Source: Prorocentrum cordatum
Lineage: Eukaryota > Sar > Dinophyceae > Prorocentrales > Prorocentraceae
Direction: 5' to 3'
NCBI GenBank assembly: GCA_963575745.1
Contig: CAUYUJ010006557.1
Span: forward strand, 963,501-1,027,500
DNA: 64,000 bases
Shown here piece after piece: positions 23,100 to 34,235 of this stretch (position 1 is the stretch's first letter; each line of letters starts with the position of its first letter). A model generated the notes under the pieces. It ran no database searches. It was not told the DNA's origin and saw only the letters and a list, made by a program, of their open reading frames with translations. A program made the translations under genes and the position numbers.

Positions 23100-23745
23100 G
23101 GATGTGTATGCGGCCGTGCTGGAGGATCAAAGCGTCCTTGATCTGATCAAAGGTTGTCACATGTCTTGTGCAGTCAACGCCATCAGATTCTCCGAAGGCG
23201 AGAGGCCTGCATGGTCCAAGAGAAGGGAACTAAACACATCGTCGCTCATCAAGATCATGGGATCGAACTTTGAGACAAGTTTCCGCCAGCGCTTCTTTCG
23301 GGATATGCACGATACCCATAGACTCACCGCGCTGCCGAGACAGTGGTCAATATGGTTTATGCCCCACCTGGAACAGGATCTTCGCTTCCAGCGCCTCTGC
23401 GGGGAAGAGTGAAGTACGAATCGCCAGCACCAACTGATCGATCTCACTCGGAGTCAGAAGCACGTCCTTGCCGGTATGCATGGCAATATCGAACGCGTCA
23501 CCTCTGAGGCCTTCTACAACCTTGTTGACAGCTGCGGTGGTCACGTGTTGCTGTTGTGCACCCGTCTCTGGATCCACTGAGGCCACGGCGGCACTCATGC
23601 GCATCTCTGTGCGGAATTTCCATTCGTGAAACTTGTTCGCCGTGCCGTCGTAGATGTAGCACTCTTCGTCTCGGACCGCGTCAGCGCGTCGGCGCTCGGC
23701 CGATAGCGAAGAGAAGAAAGTGCCATGGCGCAAGGTTTTGTCCCC
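23100..23745 (-). pseudogene. Copia gag capsid part (frameshifted)
   Basis: The first frame reads IYDGTANKFHEWKFRTEMRM, then ...VVEGLRGDAFDIAMHTGKDV and TSLFPAEALEAKILFQVG, ending in a stop at 23347. A second frame resumes as CISRKKRWRKLVSKFDPMIL and SSLLLDHAGLSPSENLMALT. Both match the usual dinoflagellate copia gag pattern (Y-D-G...W, GDAF, LSR...G-E-S, RRRW). No start codon in frame is convincing. At least two frame breaks are present. Confidence 0.85.
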
Positions 23746-23843
23746 TAGCGAGGGAAACTGCCAATACAGAAAATAAAGAGAGGTAGTGCGACACTGTCTG
23801 ACGAGACGTGCGAGCAATGGTACGATACGGGGATCGTGTGGCA

Positions 23844-23855
23844 GCTCCGCTGCCA
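23844..23855 (-). other. Primer-binding site of copia element
   Basis: One base inside the 5' LTR the minus strand reads TGGCAGCGGAGC. It begins TGG, the complement of a tRNA CCA end, and resembles in pattern the TGGTATCAGAGC site used by many copia elements with initiator tRNA-Met. The matching tRNA has not been checked. Confidence 0.65.
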
Positions 23856-23856
23856 G

Positions 23857-23961
23857 TGTGATTATGATGCGTTTTAACGCAATGGCAAAAAAGGGGGCCC
23901 TAGAGGTCAAACGGCAGCGAATGGTGCATATATACACACGTGACACATGCACTATCTCACA
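23857..23961 (-). repeat. 5' LTR of copia element
   Basis: 105 bp, partner of 14623-14724, TG...CA on the plus strand. It is followed immediately outside by the TGTAC target duplication (23962-23966). Confidence 0.92.
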
Positions 23962-23995
23962 TGTACACAAACATCCAAGACACACGAAGAATAGT

Positions 23996-24070
23996 AAGGT
24001 GCCCTCCCCGAACCGACCTCGATCTTATAGTAAGGTGCCCTCCCCGAACCGACCTCGACCTTATACCCCG
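23996..24070. repeat. Two-copy 38-bp tandem duplication
   Basis: TAAGGTGCCCTCCCCGAACC followed by GACCTCGA(T/C)CTTATA is repeated twice head to tail. A diverged single copy (GAGGGCACCCGTGCCGAGCC) lies at about 25030-25065. The rest up to 24705 shows no gene. Confidence 0.8.
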
Positions 24071-24705
24071 CTCCGACCGTTTTTTTCCGGGCGTTGGCAA
24101 GACTGGGTTTATTTAGTGATGTGTACTGGGAGGCGCCACCCCGCCCCGTTCCGCTAACCGGAAGTGCCGTCACACGAAAAAACACCAGCCACGGCAGACC
24201 TGGTTCAGTGACTCTGGTGGCCAATTCAGGGGCTCCGGGGCCCTACCACTAACCGGGTCCCCTTCCCTGGAAGTGGAAACTGGAGGTCTGCGTGGTAGCT
24301 CCCCGGTCACCGGAGCGGTCCCTTTAAAGGGCAGACCGTGCGCGGAGCAGGTTGGAAAATGAACGTCGGCAACGAGCATACGCAGGAAAATACGATTCAT
24401 AAATCCTCTGGTGTGCAGGTTTTCAGGGGTCCTGGGTCCTGGCTGTAACTGATTCTTATTCCACAGCGTGGCTCCTTCGAGATCGTGGCCCATTCCCCAG
24501 GACTGGCTTTCCATCCCGCGTCTGTGCTCTCACGGCCCCTGGGCCTGGCAAGGGCCCCCCGGGGGGCGGAACAGACTGCTGGTCCCTCCACCGACTTCCT
24601 CGCGCATCGCGCGAGGCTGCCAGACCCTGCGCCCCCCTCTAGAAGCCTCCCGAACGGGGTCCGAAGACGGCCGGACTTAGGACGGAAGAATTTGGACGCC
24701 CGAAA

Positions 24706-24888
24706 TGGGCACGGAAAAAGTGGGTACAAGGCCCAACAACAAATCTTGTCCCAAACCAACAGCGGCCGCTGTTGGGCAGGCGGCCCTCTGTCTCGAATGG
24801 ACACAGGCCACCGCGGCGCGGACGGCGAGTCCTGTCCAAAATGAACATGAACTGCTGTTGGGCATTGTGCCCATTCTGTCCGTACCCA
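24706..24888. mobile_element. TIR element family D, copy 1
   Basis: Arms start TGGGCACGGAAAAAGTGGGT and continue to GCCCAACA; the right end is the near-complement. The interior holds AACAGCGGCCGCTGTT, a central palindrome. Other copies: 33612-33793, 35644-35827, 47647-47795. Left flanks of all four also share GGACG(C/T)CCG(A/G)A, so the true boundary may lie a few bases further out. Confidence 0.8.
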
Positions 24889-25261
24889 TCCGTGCGTGCC
24901 GACAAAGCAGCCTTCAAGAACGTGGGACCCTCCGCCGGCCCAACTGAAGAACAATCGAGGGTACCCTCCCGGGAGGAGCTCCCCCAGGATGCACTGCACA
25001 AGAACATCCGTCAGGCACGAAGAACATGAGGGCACCCGTGCCGAGCCGACCTCGACCTCATACCTCGGCCCAGCCGCAGGTGGGGGCGGAGGATCGCGCC
25101 ACATCTAGCCAGCCTCGAACGTATCCCCATCCCTAAGATGGGCGAGCAAACAGCGAGAACCATCTCAGGGAGAGGCCCTCGGAAACCGAGGGCATCCTGA
25201 AGATCGGCGTCGAGGTGAGGCGACGTCAAGCATAGGGATCGGGATATGTTTCAGACTGGTA

Positions 25262-25442
25262 CTCCAGATTTCGTAATAAAGGGAGGGGGGTCTCATTTCG
25301 GGGGGGGGTCTCTTCCAGGCTATCTTGGAGGGCCTGGGGGGGTCTGGGGACGATGTTTTGGATGGTTCTCCCACGGGGGGGGGTCTGAAATGGCTTGTCT
25401 TGGAGGGTCCAGGCCCCCTCCCTTTTATTACGAATTCTGGAG
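25262..25442 (+). mobile_element. TIR element family A, copy 1
   Basis: 181 bp with 28-bp TIRs beginning CTCCAGATTTCGTAATAAAG and ending with its inverse (CTTTTATTACGAATTCTGGAG region). The left flank is TA, the right flank CA. The interior contains GGTTCTCCCACGGGGG. A second copy lies inverted at 54136-54318. Confidence 0.85.
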
Positions 25443-25624
25443 CAAACATCGTCGAGGCGTCTGCGATGCCTCGGCGACGTCGGCGCTGCATCGGAGACGT
25501 CGGCGCGGAGCAAGCCGGGCCCCGCGTCGCGCCGCAGCGCCGGTGCGCCGGCGGTGCGGGGCGGCCCAGCGACCCCATCGGCCCCGACTCCACGTCCCCC
25601 CGCGGCCCAGCGACCCCCAGGCCT

Positions 25625-25625
<1 letters not shown>

Positions 25626-25665
<40 letters not shown>

Positions 25666-25705
25666 CTGATGCTGATGCTGGTGATGGTGATGGTGATGGT
25701 GATGG

Positions 25706-25752
<47 letters not shown>

Positions 25753-25765
25753 GTGATGGTGATGG

Positions 25766-25835
<70 letters not shown>

Positions 25836-25845
25836 GATGATCGGC
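25626..25845. repeat. (GAT)n compound microsatellite
   Basis: About 220 bp of GAT triplets alternating with GGTGAT blocks. It gives spurious open frames in several phases on both strands. Confidence 0.95.
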
Positions 25846-26219
25846 ACGGCGCTCCTGGCGCTCCCGACTCTCCTGGCGCTGCTGACGCTCCCGACCCGTT
25901 CCTGACGCTCCCGACGCTCCCGACGCTCCTGACGCTCCTGACGCTCCTGGCCCTCCCCAGAGAGCAGGCGCCCTGATTGTTTCTATCCGCCACCGTGCCC
26001 TCGAGGCACGAGCTGGAGCGTTTCAGGACCCCTGGTTTGGTCCACTGGAGCTGCAGCCCCCGATCCTGAAGATTCTTTCAGGGGCCCAGATACGAAATGG
26101 GCAAATCTTTCGGGGCTCCTGGCGTCCCTTAGGACTTTTCGGACGCAAGAAGAAACCAAGACGGGCGAAGAGGGACGCGAGATGCCTCGAAGACAATTCA
26201 TGAAGGCCTCGAAGCGCCG

Positions 26220-27980
26220 AACGATTGGTCCAAGACGCTCAAGGTGGCTCCAAGACGGCCCAAGAGGCTGCTAAGATGGTCCAAGAGAACTCAAACAATA
26301 CCCCCGAGAGGGCCCTAGCAGGCCAAATTGGTCAATTGTCCCAATATCGCCCCAACACGGCCCAAGAGTGCCCCAAGAGGACCCCGAGCTGGCCGCAGTG
26401 CACCAAGACAGCCCAAGGCGCGCCTAAAACTGCCAATATGGCCTCATGACGGCCCCACAAAGGGCCCAAGACGGGGAACACGAATCGAAAATCCAAGCCT
26501 TCCGTTGCAGGAAGCATCCGGGACGCCCTAAGGGGCCCCCAAGATCCCCCCAAGATTCCCCAAGAGTTACCTACGAGGCCCCAAGAAGCATCCAAGACGC
26601 CCCCAAAAGGCCCCAAACCGGTACGGCGTCAAAACTGCGTCCAGGAGGCCCCCGAGAAGCTTCCCACGAGATCCAAACGAGCATTCAAGAGGCCCCAGTC
26701 ACGCTGCCCGACGAGGGGCCCGAGAGGGGGAACACGAAACTGCATTCGAACGCTAATACAGCCCAAGTGATACTTGATTGGTACCGATTGGGTCACATCG
26801 TCTGCTCTGGTGCACTGACGAAATCACTCGAATGGTATCTGCTTGGTGCCACGTGAGGCACACATACGATATCCGCCACCGTGGGAGTTGCAGCCAGCCG
26901 AATGCACCACCCCTACTTCCAGGGGGTCCCTGGGCAGCCATGGCGCCTCCGTTCCGCCTCCAAGGCTTCCATGACAGCCCGATGGCCCAAGAGGCCTCCA
27001 AGACGCCTCAAGAGGCCGCTAAGAGGCCTCCCAAGAGGGCCCCCCACAGGCAAAAATCTGTGTTCTCTTTAGGTTTGGGAGGATTTCGGCGTTCTTGATT
27101 TTTTCTGCAACCCGACGTTCCAAGATGGCCCACGAGGTTCCCCAAGACGGCCCAAGACGGCCCAAGAGGCGCCAAAGACAGCCCCACGACAGCCCCCAAT
27201 GGGGCCCACGAGAAGGAACACGATCTGAAAATCCAAGCCTTCCGTGCCTGCGGGACGTCGAGGCGTGGAAGAATGCCGCCTGCCTGGCAAGGTTTTTGTA
27301 GTCGTCAAAAAAGGACCCCTGTCACCCGCTCTGGTAGCAGCCAGCCGAATGCACCACCCCTACTCCCGGGGGGTCACTGGGCAGCCATGGCGCCTTTGTA
27401 GGGCCCGCAAGGCTTCCATGACAACCCGGAGGCCCACAAGACTGTCCAAGAGGGCCCCGAGTCGCCGAACGATCGTTCGAAGACGCCCAAGGTGGCCTCC
27501 AGATGGCCCAAGAGGCCGCCAAGACGCCTCAAAACGCCTCTAAGGTGCCTCCCAAGGAGGGCCCCCACAGGCAAAACTCATTGTTCTCTTTAGGTTTGGA
27601 GGGGTTGGGCGTCATTTTCTCTTCTGCAACCCAACGTTCTAAGACGGCCTTCGAGGCCCCCAAGCCCACCCCAAAACGGCCCAAGTTGCCTCTAAGAGGG
27701 CCCCAAGACGGCCCAAGAGCGCCCCAAGACGGCCCAAGAGAAGCCAAATACGGCCCCAAGACGGACCCAATGGGGCCCAAGAGAAGGAACACGATCTAAA
27801 AATCCTGGCCTTCCGCCCCAAGGAGGCCCCAAAAGACACCCGAGAGGCCCCCAAAAGGCCCCAAGAGGCCCCCAAGAGGCCCAACAGATGCCTCAAGAGG
27901 CCCCAAAACGGCCCCCAACACTGTCTCTCAGAAGCCCCCGAGAAGCCTCCCACGAGATACCAACGAACATCCACTAGGTT
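26220..27980 (+). repeat. CCAAGAGGCCC-type array with conserved spacers
   Basis: Degenerate CCAAGACGGCCC/CCAAGAGGCCC units. Two spacer types recur: GGAACACGATCTGAAAATCC (26475, 27212, 27788 regions) and a T-rich one with TGTTCTCTTTAGGTTTGG (about 27058 and 27590). It is related to the arrays at 5.7-9.1, 28.5-29.2, 44.6-45.1 and 62.5-63.1 kb. No supported coding sequence. Confidence 0.8.
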
Positions 27981-28341
27981 TCACACCCACAATCCAGACA
28001 CAATGGCGGGACTTGCCGTAGGCAGCTGGATAAGACTCAGGTGGTACTTGCTTGGGTCACCAGAGGTCACGCCGAATAATATTCAAGAAATACTGACTTG
28101 ATGCCACTTGAGCGACGGAAGGAAAGAAGCAGATCTTCCGCGAGATGGCATAGCGACCTTACGCGGTGGCTTACGCGGGCCGCCAGCGCGGCACGCCACG
28201 TGGGAAGCGAGGGCACTTACGCGTAAACTTACGTGGGGAGCTTACGCGTCAATGTCGGCGCAAACGACCTCGTTTTTTTTGAGTCGCTCACTTGAATCAT
28301 ACTGACGGTATGACGCGCCTGCACGGGGCGCATGTCGAAAA

Positions 28342-29357
28342 GTGCCTGGCGTGCCAAACTTCATTCGGTTGTTGGTTCTTTTAGAACTCTCCCTAAGGCT
28401 TCGGCCCAGCGAGCTGGCCGCGCGGAGAGCCTCCGGCGATCTGGGGCGGGGTGGTTGGCAAGGGTGTTCCGCTCCGGATGGCTCCAACATGCCCCAAGAT
28501 GGCCGCCGAGGCGGCTCTCAGAGGCCGCCAGGATGCACCCAAGATGTACCGAAGACGGCCCAAGAGACCTTCAAGACAGCTCAAGAGGCCTCCAAGAGGT
28601 CTTCCATGAAAGTCAGACGTCTTGAAACATTGTGGCCTTTGCTTTCGGCCTTTCGATGGCCCAACATGGCCCCAAAGATCGCCCCTGCAGCACCCAAGAG
28701 GCCTCCAAGATGACCCCACGACGGCCCAAGAGGCCCCCAAGATGGCCACAGGAGGTGTGCGAGGGAATGAGTCACCGAAAGGCCGATCCACTCCCGAGTT
28801 TCCGTCGGTAAAGGCGGTAACGATGAATGATGGACGATGAAGAAAGGTTTGCCCTTCTTCACAATAAGCTAGCCGAATCGCCGATACATGTAAGCCGAAA
28901 GGGGTAGCGGGAACAGTAAAGGAGAGGAGAGGTAGGGGGCTCATTCGCAGCAGGGCCCCAAGACGGCCCAAGAGGCCGCCAATTCGCCAAAGATGGCTTC
29001 CAAGGCGGCCCTGCAGCACCCCAAGAGGGCCCCACCTCGGTTCGGAGAGGCCCCCAAGACGACTTCCGACGGCGTCAGACGGACCAGGAACTCCCCAAGA
29101 CGGCCAAAGAGGGTCCCAATAAGCCCCCACAGGCCCCCAAGAGGCCTCCAAGAGGCCCCCAGCTAGCTCCCAGGAGGCCCCAAGAAGCTCCGAGAAGATC
29201 TCCTCATCTTTTTCCACGTGTTCCGCGAGGGGCTTCCACAACGGCTGGGGGAACGATCCAATAACGTGGCCAAACTTTGCCTAAACGTTTGGCCACGTAA
29301 GCATAATTATCCGAAAAGGCAGGGGCCGGCGGTGATTCGCAGTAGGCATCTTCGATA
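28342..29357 (+). mobile_element. Composite array-bearing element, copy 3
   Basis: The left module (GTGCCTGGCGTGCC, then TTAGAACTCTCCCTAAGGCT and CGGCCC) leads into a CCAAGATGG-type array. The right module has CACGTGTTCCGCGAGGGGCT, a GGCCACGTAAGC block and GGCAGGGGCCGGCGGTGATT. The order matches copies 1 and 2 at 6.3-9.2 kb; the extreme left GATCCGCCGCCCC end is not seen. Inside, 28780-28960 holds a non-array insert. Confidence 0.55.
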
Positions 29358-29509
29358 CGGGGCCCCCAGAAGTCTCGACCCCCTTCCTCAGGACCAATTT
29401 TCATCCCGAGTCGTTTGTTGACTGCCCTGGGGCCTGGCGAGGGCCCCCAGAACAGAGACCGGATACCTCCGCCTTACGCTGGAGGCCTATCGGGAGCCTT
29501 GAGACGGAG

Positions 29510-29952
29510 GTCAATGCAAACAGGGATCAGCCAGAGCGCCGGATCTTGCAGGATCCTGCAGAGCCAAGGTTGCATCGACCCGGGATAGCGCGCAAGACCC
29601 TGCAGGACGTTGCAGGAGCCTGCAGAGCCTGGCTGACCCAGGCTCGCACCGACCCGGGTCAGTAGACGCCCGAGCCTCGATCCTCGCCCCTTGTGAGGCA
29701 AGCCGCGGAGCGAGAGCTCGCAGCGTCAGAGACCCTCGCTCCCCCCCTCCTCCTGGCCGGCGCGCCTTCCACGCCGAGGGCCGCCCCCTGCCCCATGCCC
29801 GGCCCGGGGCGCCGCGGCCGGGCCCGGCGCTCAGAGTCGGGTGCTGCTGGAAGTCAGCCCTGGCCCAGGGTGCCCCCAGGGCTTCCCAGGAGGCCCCCAC
29901 GGCCTCCACCCGCGTTCCGAGGAGCCGCCTCTGCCCGAGTTCCCCGGAGTCT

Positions 29953-29993
<41 letters not shown>

Positions 29994-30180
29994 TTCCTCA
30001 TCGGAAGCCGCTGCCATGCCAACGGCGAGTAGTCAGTCGAACGCCAGGGCACCCCTGGGGGCACCTCGGGCCAGGGGCACCTGTAGCAGCCCCCGACAGA
30101 GTGGGGGAACGCCCCCCCTCCTGCAGGGCGGTCTGTCGGCGGCGGGGGGAACCGAGGCGGCGACCGCGGCCGCCCTCGGG
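29510..30180. other. CCTGCAG-rich patch, then GC-rich sequence with (CGT)n
   Basis: 29530-29660 is rich in GGATCCTGCAG-like units and GACCCGGGTCAG; a similar patch lies at 63510-63640. A (CGT)n run at 29949-29992 gives a minus-strand frame starting M-A-A-A-S-D-E-E-D followed by an Asp run. This could be an acidic N-terminal exon but has no other support. Confidence 0.4.
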
Positions 30181-30945
30181 TACAGTCGGGGCGTTGGCCT
30201 GAGGAACCCAAAAAATTGGCCTGACGAAGGACCCAATCATTTGCTGCTGCGAGTACCGCGAGGGAGAGGAGACGAAGGTGGGGGGGGCAGCAAGAAGGAC
30301 TGCGGCGTGCATGAGGGAGAGAAGAGCTGACGCGGGCGAGCGGGGAGTCTTCTTGGTTTCGCCCGAGCCCCGTGCGCGGCCCGTGCCATGCGGACGCCCC
30401 CACTGGGGCCTTCGGTGGAGCTCCCTATGGGGGCCACGAAACGTGTGAAGGGTGTGCCGAAATGGGGCGGCGGTGCCATGCGGACGCTCCCCCTGGGGCC
30501 TTCGGCGGAGCTCCCTGTAAGCCACGAAGCGTGTGAGAGGCGTGCCCAAATGGGGCGGCGGTGCCATGCGGACTCTCCCGCTAAGGCCTTCGGTGGAGCT
30601 CCCTATGGGGCCACGAACCGTGTGAGGGGTGTGCCAAAATGCAGCGGCTGTGCCATGCGGACGCTCCCGCTGGGGCCTTCGGTGGAGCTCCCTATGGGGC
30701 CACGAAGCGTGTGAGAGGCGTGCAAAAATGGGGCGGCGGTGCCATGCGGACTCTCCCGTTAAGGCCTTCGGTGGAGCTCCCTATGGGGCCACGAACCGTG
30801 TGAGGGGTGTGCCAAAATGCAGCGGCTGTGCCATGCGGACGCTCCCGCTGGGGCCTTCGGTGGAGCTCCCTATGGGGCCACGAACCGTGTGAAGGGCGTG
30901 CCGAAATGGGGCGGCGGTGCCATGCGGACGCTCCCGCTGGGGCCT
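30181..30945 (+). repeat. 89-bp satellite, seven copies, with flank element (plus orientation)
   Basis: Units start CCATGCGGAC at 30386, 30476, 30564, 30653, 30742, 30831 and 30920, giving periods of 88-90 bp. The left flank (30181-30260) begins TACAGTCGGGGCGTTGGCCT, like family G elements, and includes AAGGACCCAATCATTTG. The same satellite and the same AAGGACCCAA flank occur in inverse orientation at 49630-50640. Every unit is open in several frames, so the open frames here are artefacts. Confidence 0.9.
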
Positions 30946-30947
30946 CC

Positions 30948-31018
30948 TCCTTCTCCTCCTCCTCCTCCTCCTCCTCCTCCTCCTCCTCCCCCTCCTCCTC
31001 CCCTTCGTCCTCCTCCTC
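30948..31018. repeat. (CCT)n tract
   Basis: A CCT run with a few interruptions, directly following the last 89-bp unit. Confidence 0.95.
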
Positions 31019-31559
31019 CCCCCAAATCGCTGAAGATCGTTGAAGGAGGAGGCGGAGGGCGTGGTACGTCGTGCTGTCTGCATAGGCGGGTGCCCTCCTG
31101 CAGTGGGGGCTGGCTCGACCACGAGAGACCTTCCACAAGAAATCCAACCCCGAGACCCCAGGACGTCCACTGGTTTTTGGTGTGGGAACGCCGCGCCTTC
31201 CATCGCAAAGCCATCGAAACCCAGGGCACCCTCAAGGCAAGCAGGGTGTTTCTTGGCATGGGTTTCCACTGTTCTCGCTGAAGATCGTTGAGGGTGGAGG
31301 CGAGGGAGGCTTGGGGAGGCGAGGGAGGCTTGGGGAGGCGAGGCCACGGGTCCTGGGCAGCCTCTGGAGGCAAGCCACCGCGAGGCGGGCCTGGGCATTC
31401 GACTCATGCCGGCCGCGTGAGATTCCACTGCGGCCAGAACTCATCGGGTCGTGCGTGCTGAAAGGGGCGACCACACCACAGGGCGACCCCACCATGCGAC
31501 CCCACCATGGTCATGGATCGGGGACCCATAGTGTGAGGACACCGCCTGGGTGTCATCGA

Positions 31560-31800
31560 AGCCAGCCTTGTCGATGATGACCGGCCTCTGGTAATGGCCG
31601 GGGTTGCGCGTCGAAAGCGTCACCACATCGCCCTTTCAGCAACACGTCTCGTCAATACTTCTGTTGACGAAAGCTGTCAGACCCAGCCGTCATAGATTCG
31701 GCGAGCCATCCCTTCTGAAATGCAATCATCAAACAAATCACCGCGACAATCTTTGCCTTCGGGGCAGGGGCAACAATCTTCCGAGCGACAACACTGTGTG
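31560..31800 (-). pseudogene. Decayed paralogue of the EF-hand/GDPH secreted gene
   Basis: Minus-strand 31680-31796 reads CRSEDCCPCPEGKDCRGDLF and then DDCISEG, aligning with SEQCTKCPPGRDDLGDFDVC in the gene at 55.4-57.3 kb. After a stop and frame change, 31570-31636 reads KGDVVTLSTRNPGHYQRPVI, aligning with RGDTVVISTRNPDPGHYEIV of the same gene. The cysteine spacing and the S-T-R-N-P...G-H-Y block make homology clear. Frame breaks between the two halves indicate a broken copy or unseen intron. The frame upstream, towards 32066, contributes no recognisable domain. Confidence 0.75.
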
Positions 31801-32539
31801 GCGCCGGCAAGCAGCGCGGCAAACGAGCAGGGCAATCCAACCAATGCCCAGACATTCAAGGGAGGCAACGGAAAGTTTGCGAGGGCAGGGAAAGTGTTGT
31901 TGTTATCTTGCTTGAAAAGAATTTGGCTTGTGACCGTGCATCCGACATCCCACCAACCATGACTGCCTCTGGCGGCAAGGCCCCGGGCCCAAAAACAACC
32001 CGAGAGAACATTCTGTGACGGCCCTGAGAAAAGGCCCCCAAGAAGGCCCCCCGTAAGACGGCCCAAGATGGCCCCAAGAGCCCCAGGAAAGAGGCGGAGG
32101 GGGGCGAGGAAGAAAACGAACGAACGAACACCGCTGCGGACAAGCGCCCCGGTCTAGCTCAGAACAAGTGGGTGAGGCCGTGGCCCCTGGATTCTGGCGC
32201 GTCTGGCCACATGTAATGCGAGACTTACGAAAAGTGAGGAGAGGGGAAGGAGGATGAAGACCAATGTAAGCCCAAGTCATCAACGACATTGCAACGAACG
32301 GCCCCTACAATATTCATTTTCACAAGAGGGAAATGCCCCGTTGGAAAACAAACGCTTGAAAATCCGGAACGGTGCCAAAACACCGTTCCTGGGTCTTCAA
32401 CGCCGCGAATCGCCCCTCCTTTCGCGTCTTGACGATCCAGAATCGTGCTCAAATACCATTCCTGGGACTTCCAACACCACGAATCAACGTAACTGCCATC
32501 TGTGGGACGTTAGCACGGAGAAACCTTGAAACGGCTGCG

Positions 32540-32890
32540 AACTCTTGAAAAGAATGTGCGGAGCGCTAATGCGAGAGCCACATGTTTACAAGAAGTCGCC
32601 CTCCTTCTGGAAGCTCTTGAAAATGTTTCAACGAATCTGCGCGGCGCTGGAGCGAGAACCACGTTTTAAAAATGAGCCGCCCTCCAGCGTGAAGATCCTG
32701 CAAACTGTTACGACGAAAGAGCGCTGCGTGAAAACGAGAACCACATGTTGAAACCACATGTTGGAACCACATGTTGAAAACGTGTCTCCATCCGTGCAAT
32801 TATTGCACTATGTCATGACGAATGTGCGCAACGCTGAAGCGAGAACCACACTTTGAAAACGGCCCTCCGTCCATCCGTAAAACGCTTTCA
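32540..32890 (-). repeat. 80-bp satellite, about four copies (locus 3, reversed)
   Basis: On the minus strand the units read GGAGGGCGGC...CATGTGGTTCTCGCTTCAGC-type sequence, the reverse of the 10543-10860 array. Units are diverged and one contains a triplication of AACCACATGTTG. Confidence 0.75.
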
Positions 32891-33453
32891 AATTATCAGC
32901 TTGAGGATCAAACATTGGGACGCCGTCTCAAGCGAAACGCCCGGCCCTCCCTACCGACGCGCATCGGGGTGCAAAAGGGAGGAGTTATTTATGAGGAAAA
33001 GGAATGGGCGAAGAAGAGAGAAGTCCTTCGTACTTGGTGTCGGTCGGCGATTCCCCTTCCGAGCGAGCTCGCTTGCGGGAAAGGGGCTCGGGGGGTCTGT
33101 CAGGGGGTTCCAAGTGCTCTGGGGCGCAAGCGCTGGGCGTCCTTCCCAGTCGTGGCGTTTGCCGTCCCCGCGCTGCCGCTGGCTTGACTTGGTGGGGAAA
33201 GGCCTTGGTTCTGACTCTCGCAAGCGCCCCCCCCCACAGACAATTGTATTTCTTGGCGCGTCACCCACACTCGCCCAACCTTTCTTACGCCAGCCGCAAT
33301 CCAACGCTCTTCGGGGAGGTCTGATTGCTTGTCCAAGACAACCAGACAACCGGTCAGCTGGACTGCGGCTTTCTTGGCGCACCCACCGCGGCAGGTGTGC
33401 CGACCTCCATGGAAAAAGAACCCACAACTGCATACACATAATCTGTCGGCGCT

Positions 33454-33570
33454 CCGCGCGGATTTCGTGGATCTGCGCTGGACCCCCCTCCCTGGCGCGC
33501 GGAGCACGACAGCGGCGGCGCTGGAGGCTCCGCCGGTGGTGCCCAACGCGGATCCAAGAAACCCGCGCGG
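33454..33570. mobile_element. TIR element family F, copy 1
   Basis: About 117 bp. The left arm CCGCGCGGATTTCGTGGATC pairs with the right arm whose inverse is CCGCGCGGGTTTCTTGGATC, continuing through (T/C)GCG(C/T)TGG. The second copy is at 48479-48593. Confidence 0.8.
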
Positions 33571-33611
33571 AACGTCAACACTTTGTTTATGTAATTTTTG
33601 GACGCCCGAAG

Positions 33612-33793
33612 TGCGTACGAAAAAATGGGTACAATGCCCAACAAGAACTGTTGTCCCAAACCAACAGCGGCCGCTGTTGGGCAGGCGGCCTTCTGTCTCA
33701 AATGGGCACAGTCCGCGGCGGCGCGGACAGCGAGTCCTGTTCAAAATGAGCAGGAGCTGCTGTCGGGCATTGTACCCAGTCTCTCCGTACCCA
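33612..33793. mobile_element. TIR element family D, copy 2
   Basis: Arms TGCGTACGAAAAAATGGGTA through AATGCCCAAC, with the inverse at the right end (CATTGTACCCAGTCTCTCCG). The central palindrome AACAGCGGCCGCTGTT is conserved. Confidence 0.85.
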
Positions 33794-34144
33794 TATCGTT
33801 TGTGCCGACAGTCTTTTCTTTCTCGACTCCTGGGAAAGAAAGGTGGAGGCTCCTACCGGTCTTCTTCCGCCGGTCCCCCTCGTCCTCTCCTCCTTCTCCA
33901 GGGATCTGCCGGGGGATCCAGGGGAATGCTTCCGTCCACAGGCACGCCCTCCGAAGCGCTTGCCGTCTGGACACTTCTCAATCTTTATGACTGAGTGCTT
34001 GCTCGCGTGGGGTCGGTGTACAGGCGGAGGGGGGAGAGGACGAGGGCAAGGGAAGACGGAGGACAGGAGGAGAGAGGAGCGCTGAGGCATCAGAGGTACC
34101 AGAACCATGCAGCGGGCTCCCTCTCATCATTGTTCTGTGTGAGC

Positions 34145-34235
34145 CCAGCGCGTCACCCCGCCCTGGCAGCCCTAGGTGTCCTCTCCCTTTTCGTCTCGTC
34201 GTTCGTTCTTCCCTCCGTGCTTGTGTCTTCGTCGC
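34145..34235 (+). repeat. Dispersed repeat (copy 2 of the 2335 repeat)
   Basis: CCGCCCTGGCAGCCCTAGGT and CTCTCCCTTTTCGTCTCGTC match 2355-2400 in the same orientation. The surrounding 33.8-34.9 kb holds no recognised gene. Confidence 0.65.

Larger units (their letters stand above)
14623..23961 (-). mobile_element. Ty1/copia LTR retrotransposon, full-length but decayed
   Basis: About 9.3 kb, bounded by 102- and 105-bp LTRs that both start TGTGAT and end CA on the plus strand, with an exact TGTAC duplication outside (14618-14622 and 23962-23966). Minus-strand order is 5' LTR, primer-binding site, gag, CCHC knuckle, protease-like region, an extra RapZ-C-like frame, integrase, RT, RNase H, 3' LTR. 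Integrase before RT defines the copia order. Every coding segment carries stops, frameshifts or lost catalytic residues, and the LTRs differ at about 13 positions plus indels by eye, so the insertion is old and inactive. It is a retroelement of a microalga, not a virus of animals or crops. Confidence 0.93.

Noticed and set aside
30600-30900. Small repeated proteins starting in each 89-bp unit
   Set aside because: Identical start and stop spacing in every satellite unit, also open on the other strand.
33329-33994. 221-residue plus-strand protein
   Set aside because: The frame runs through family F and family D TIR elements, so most of it is transposon sequence.
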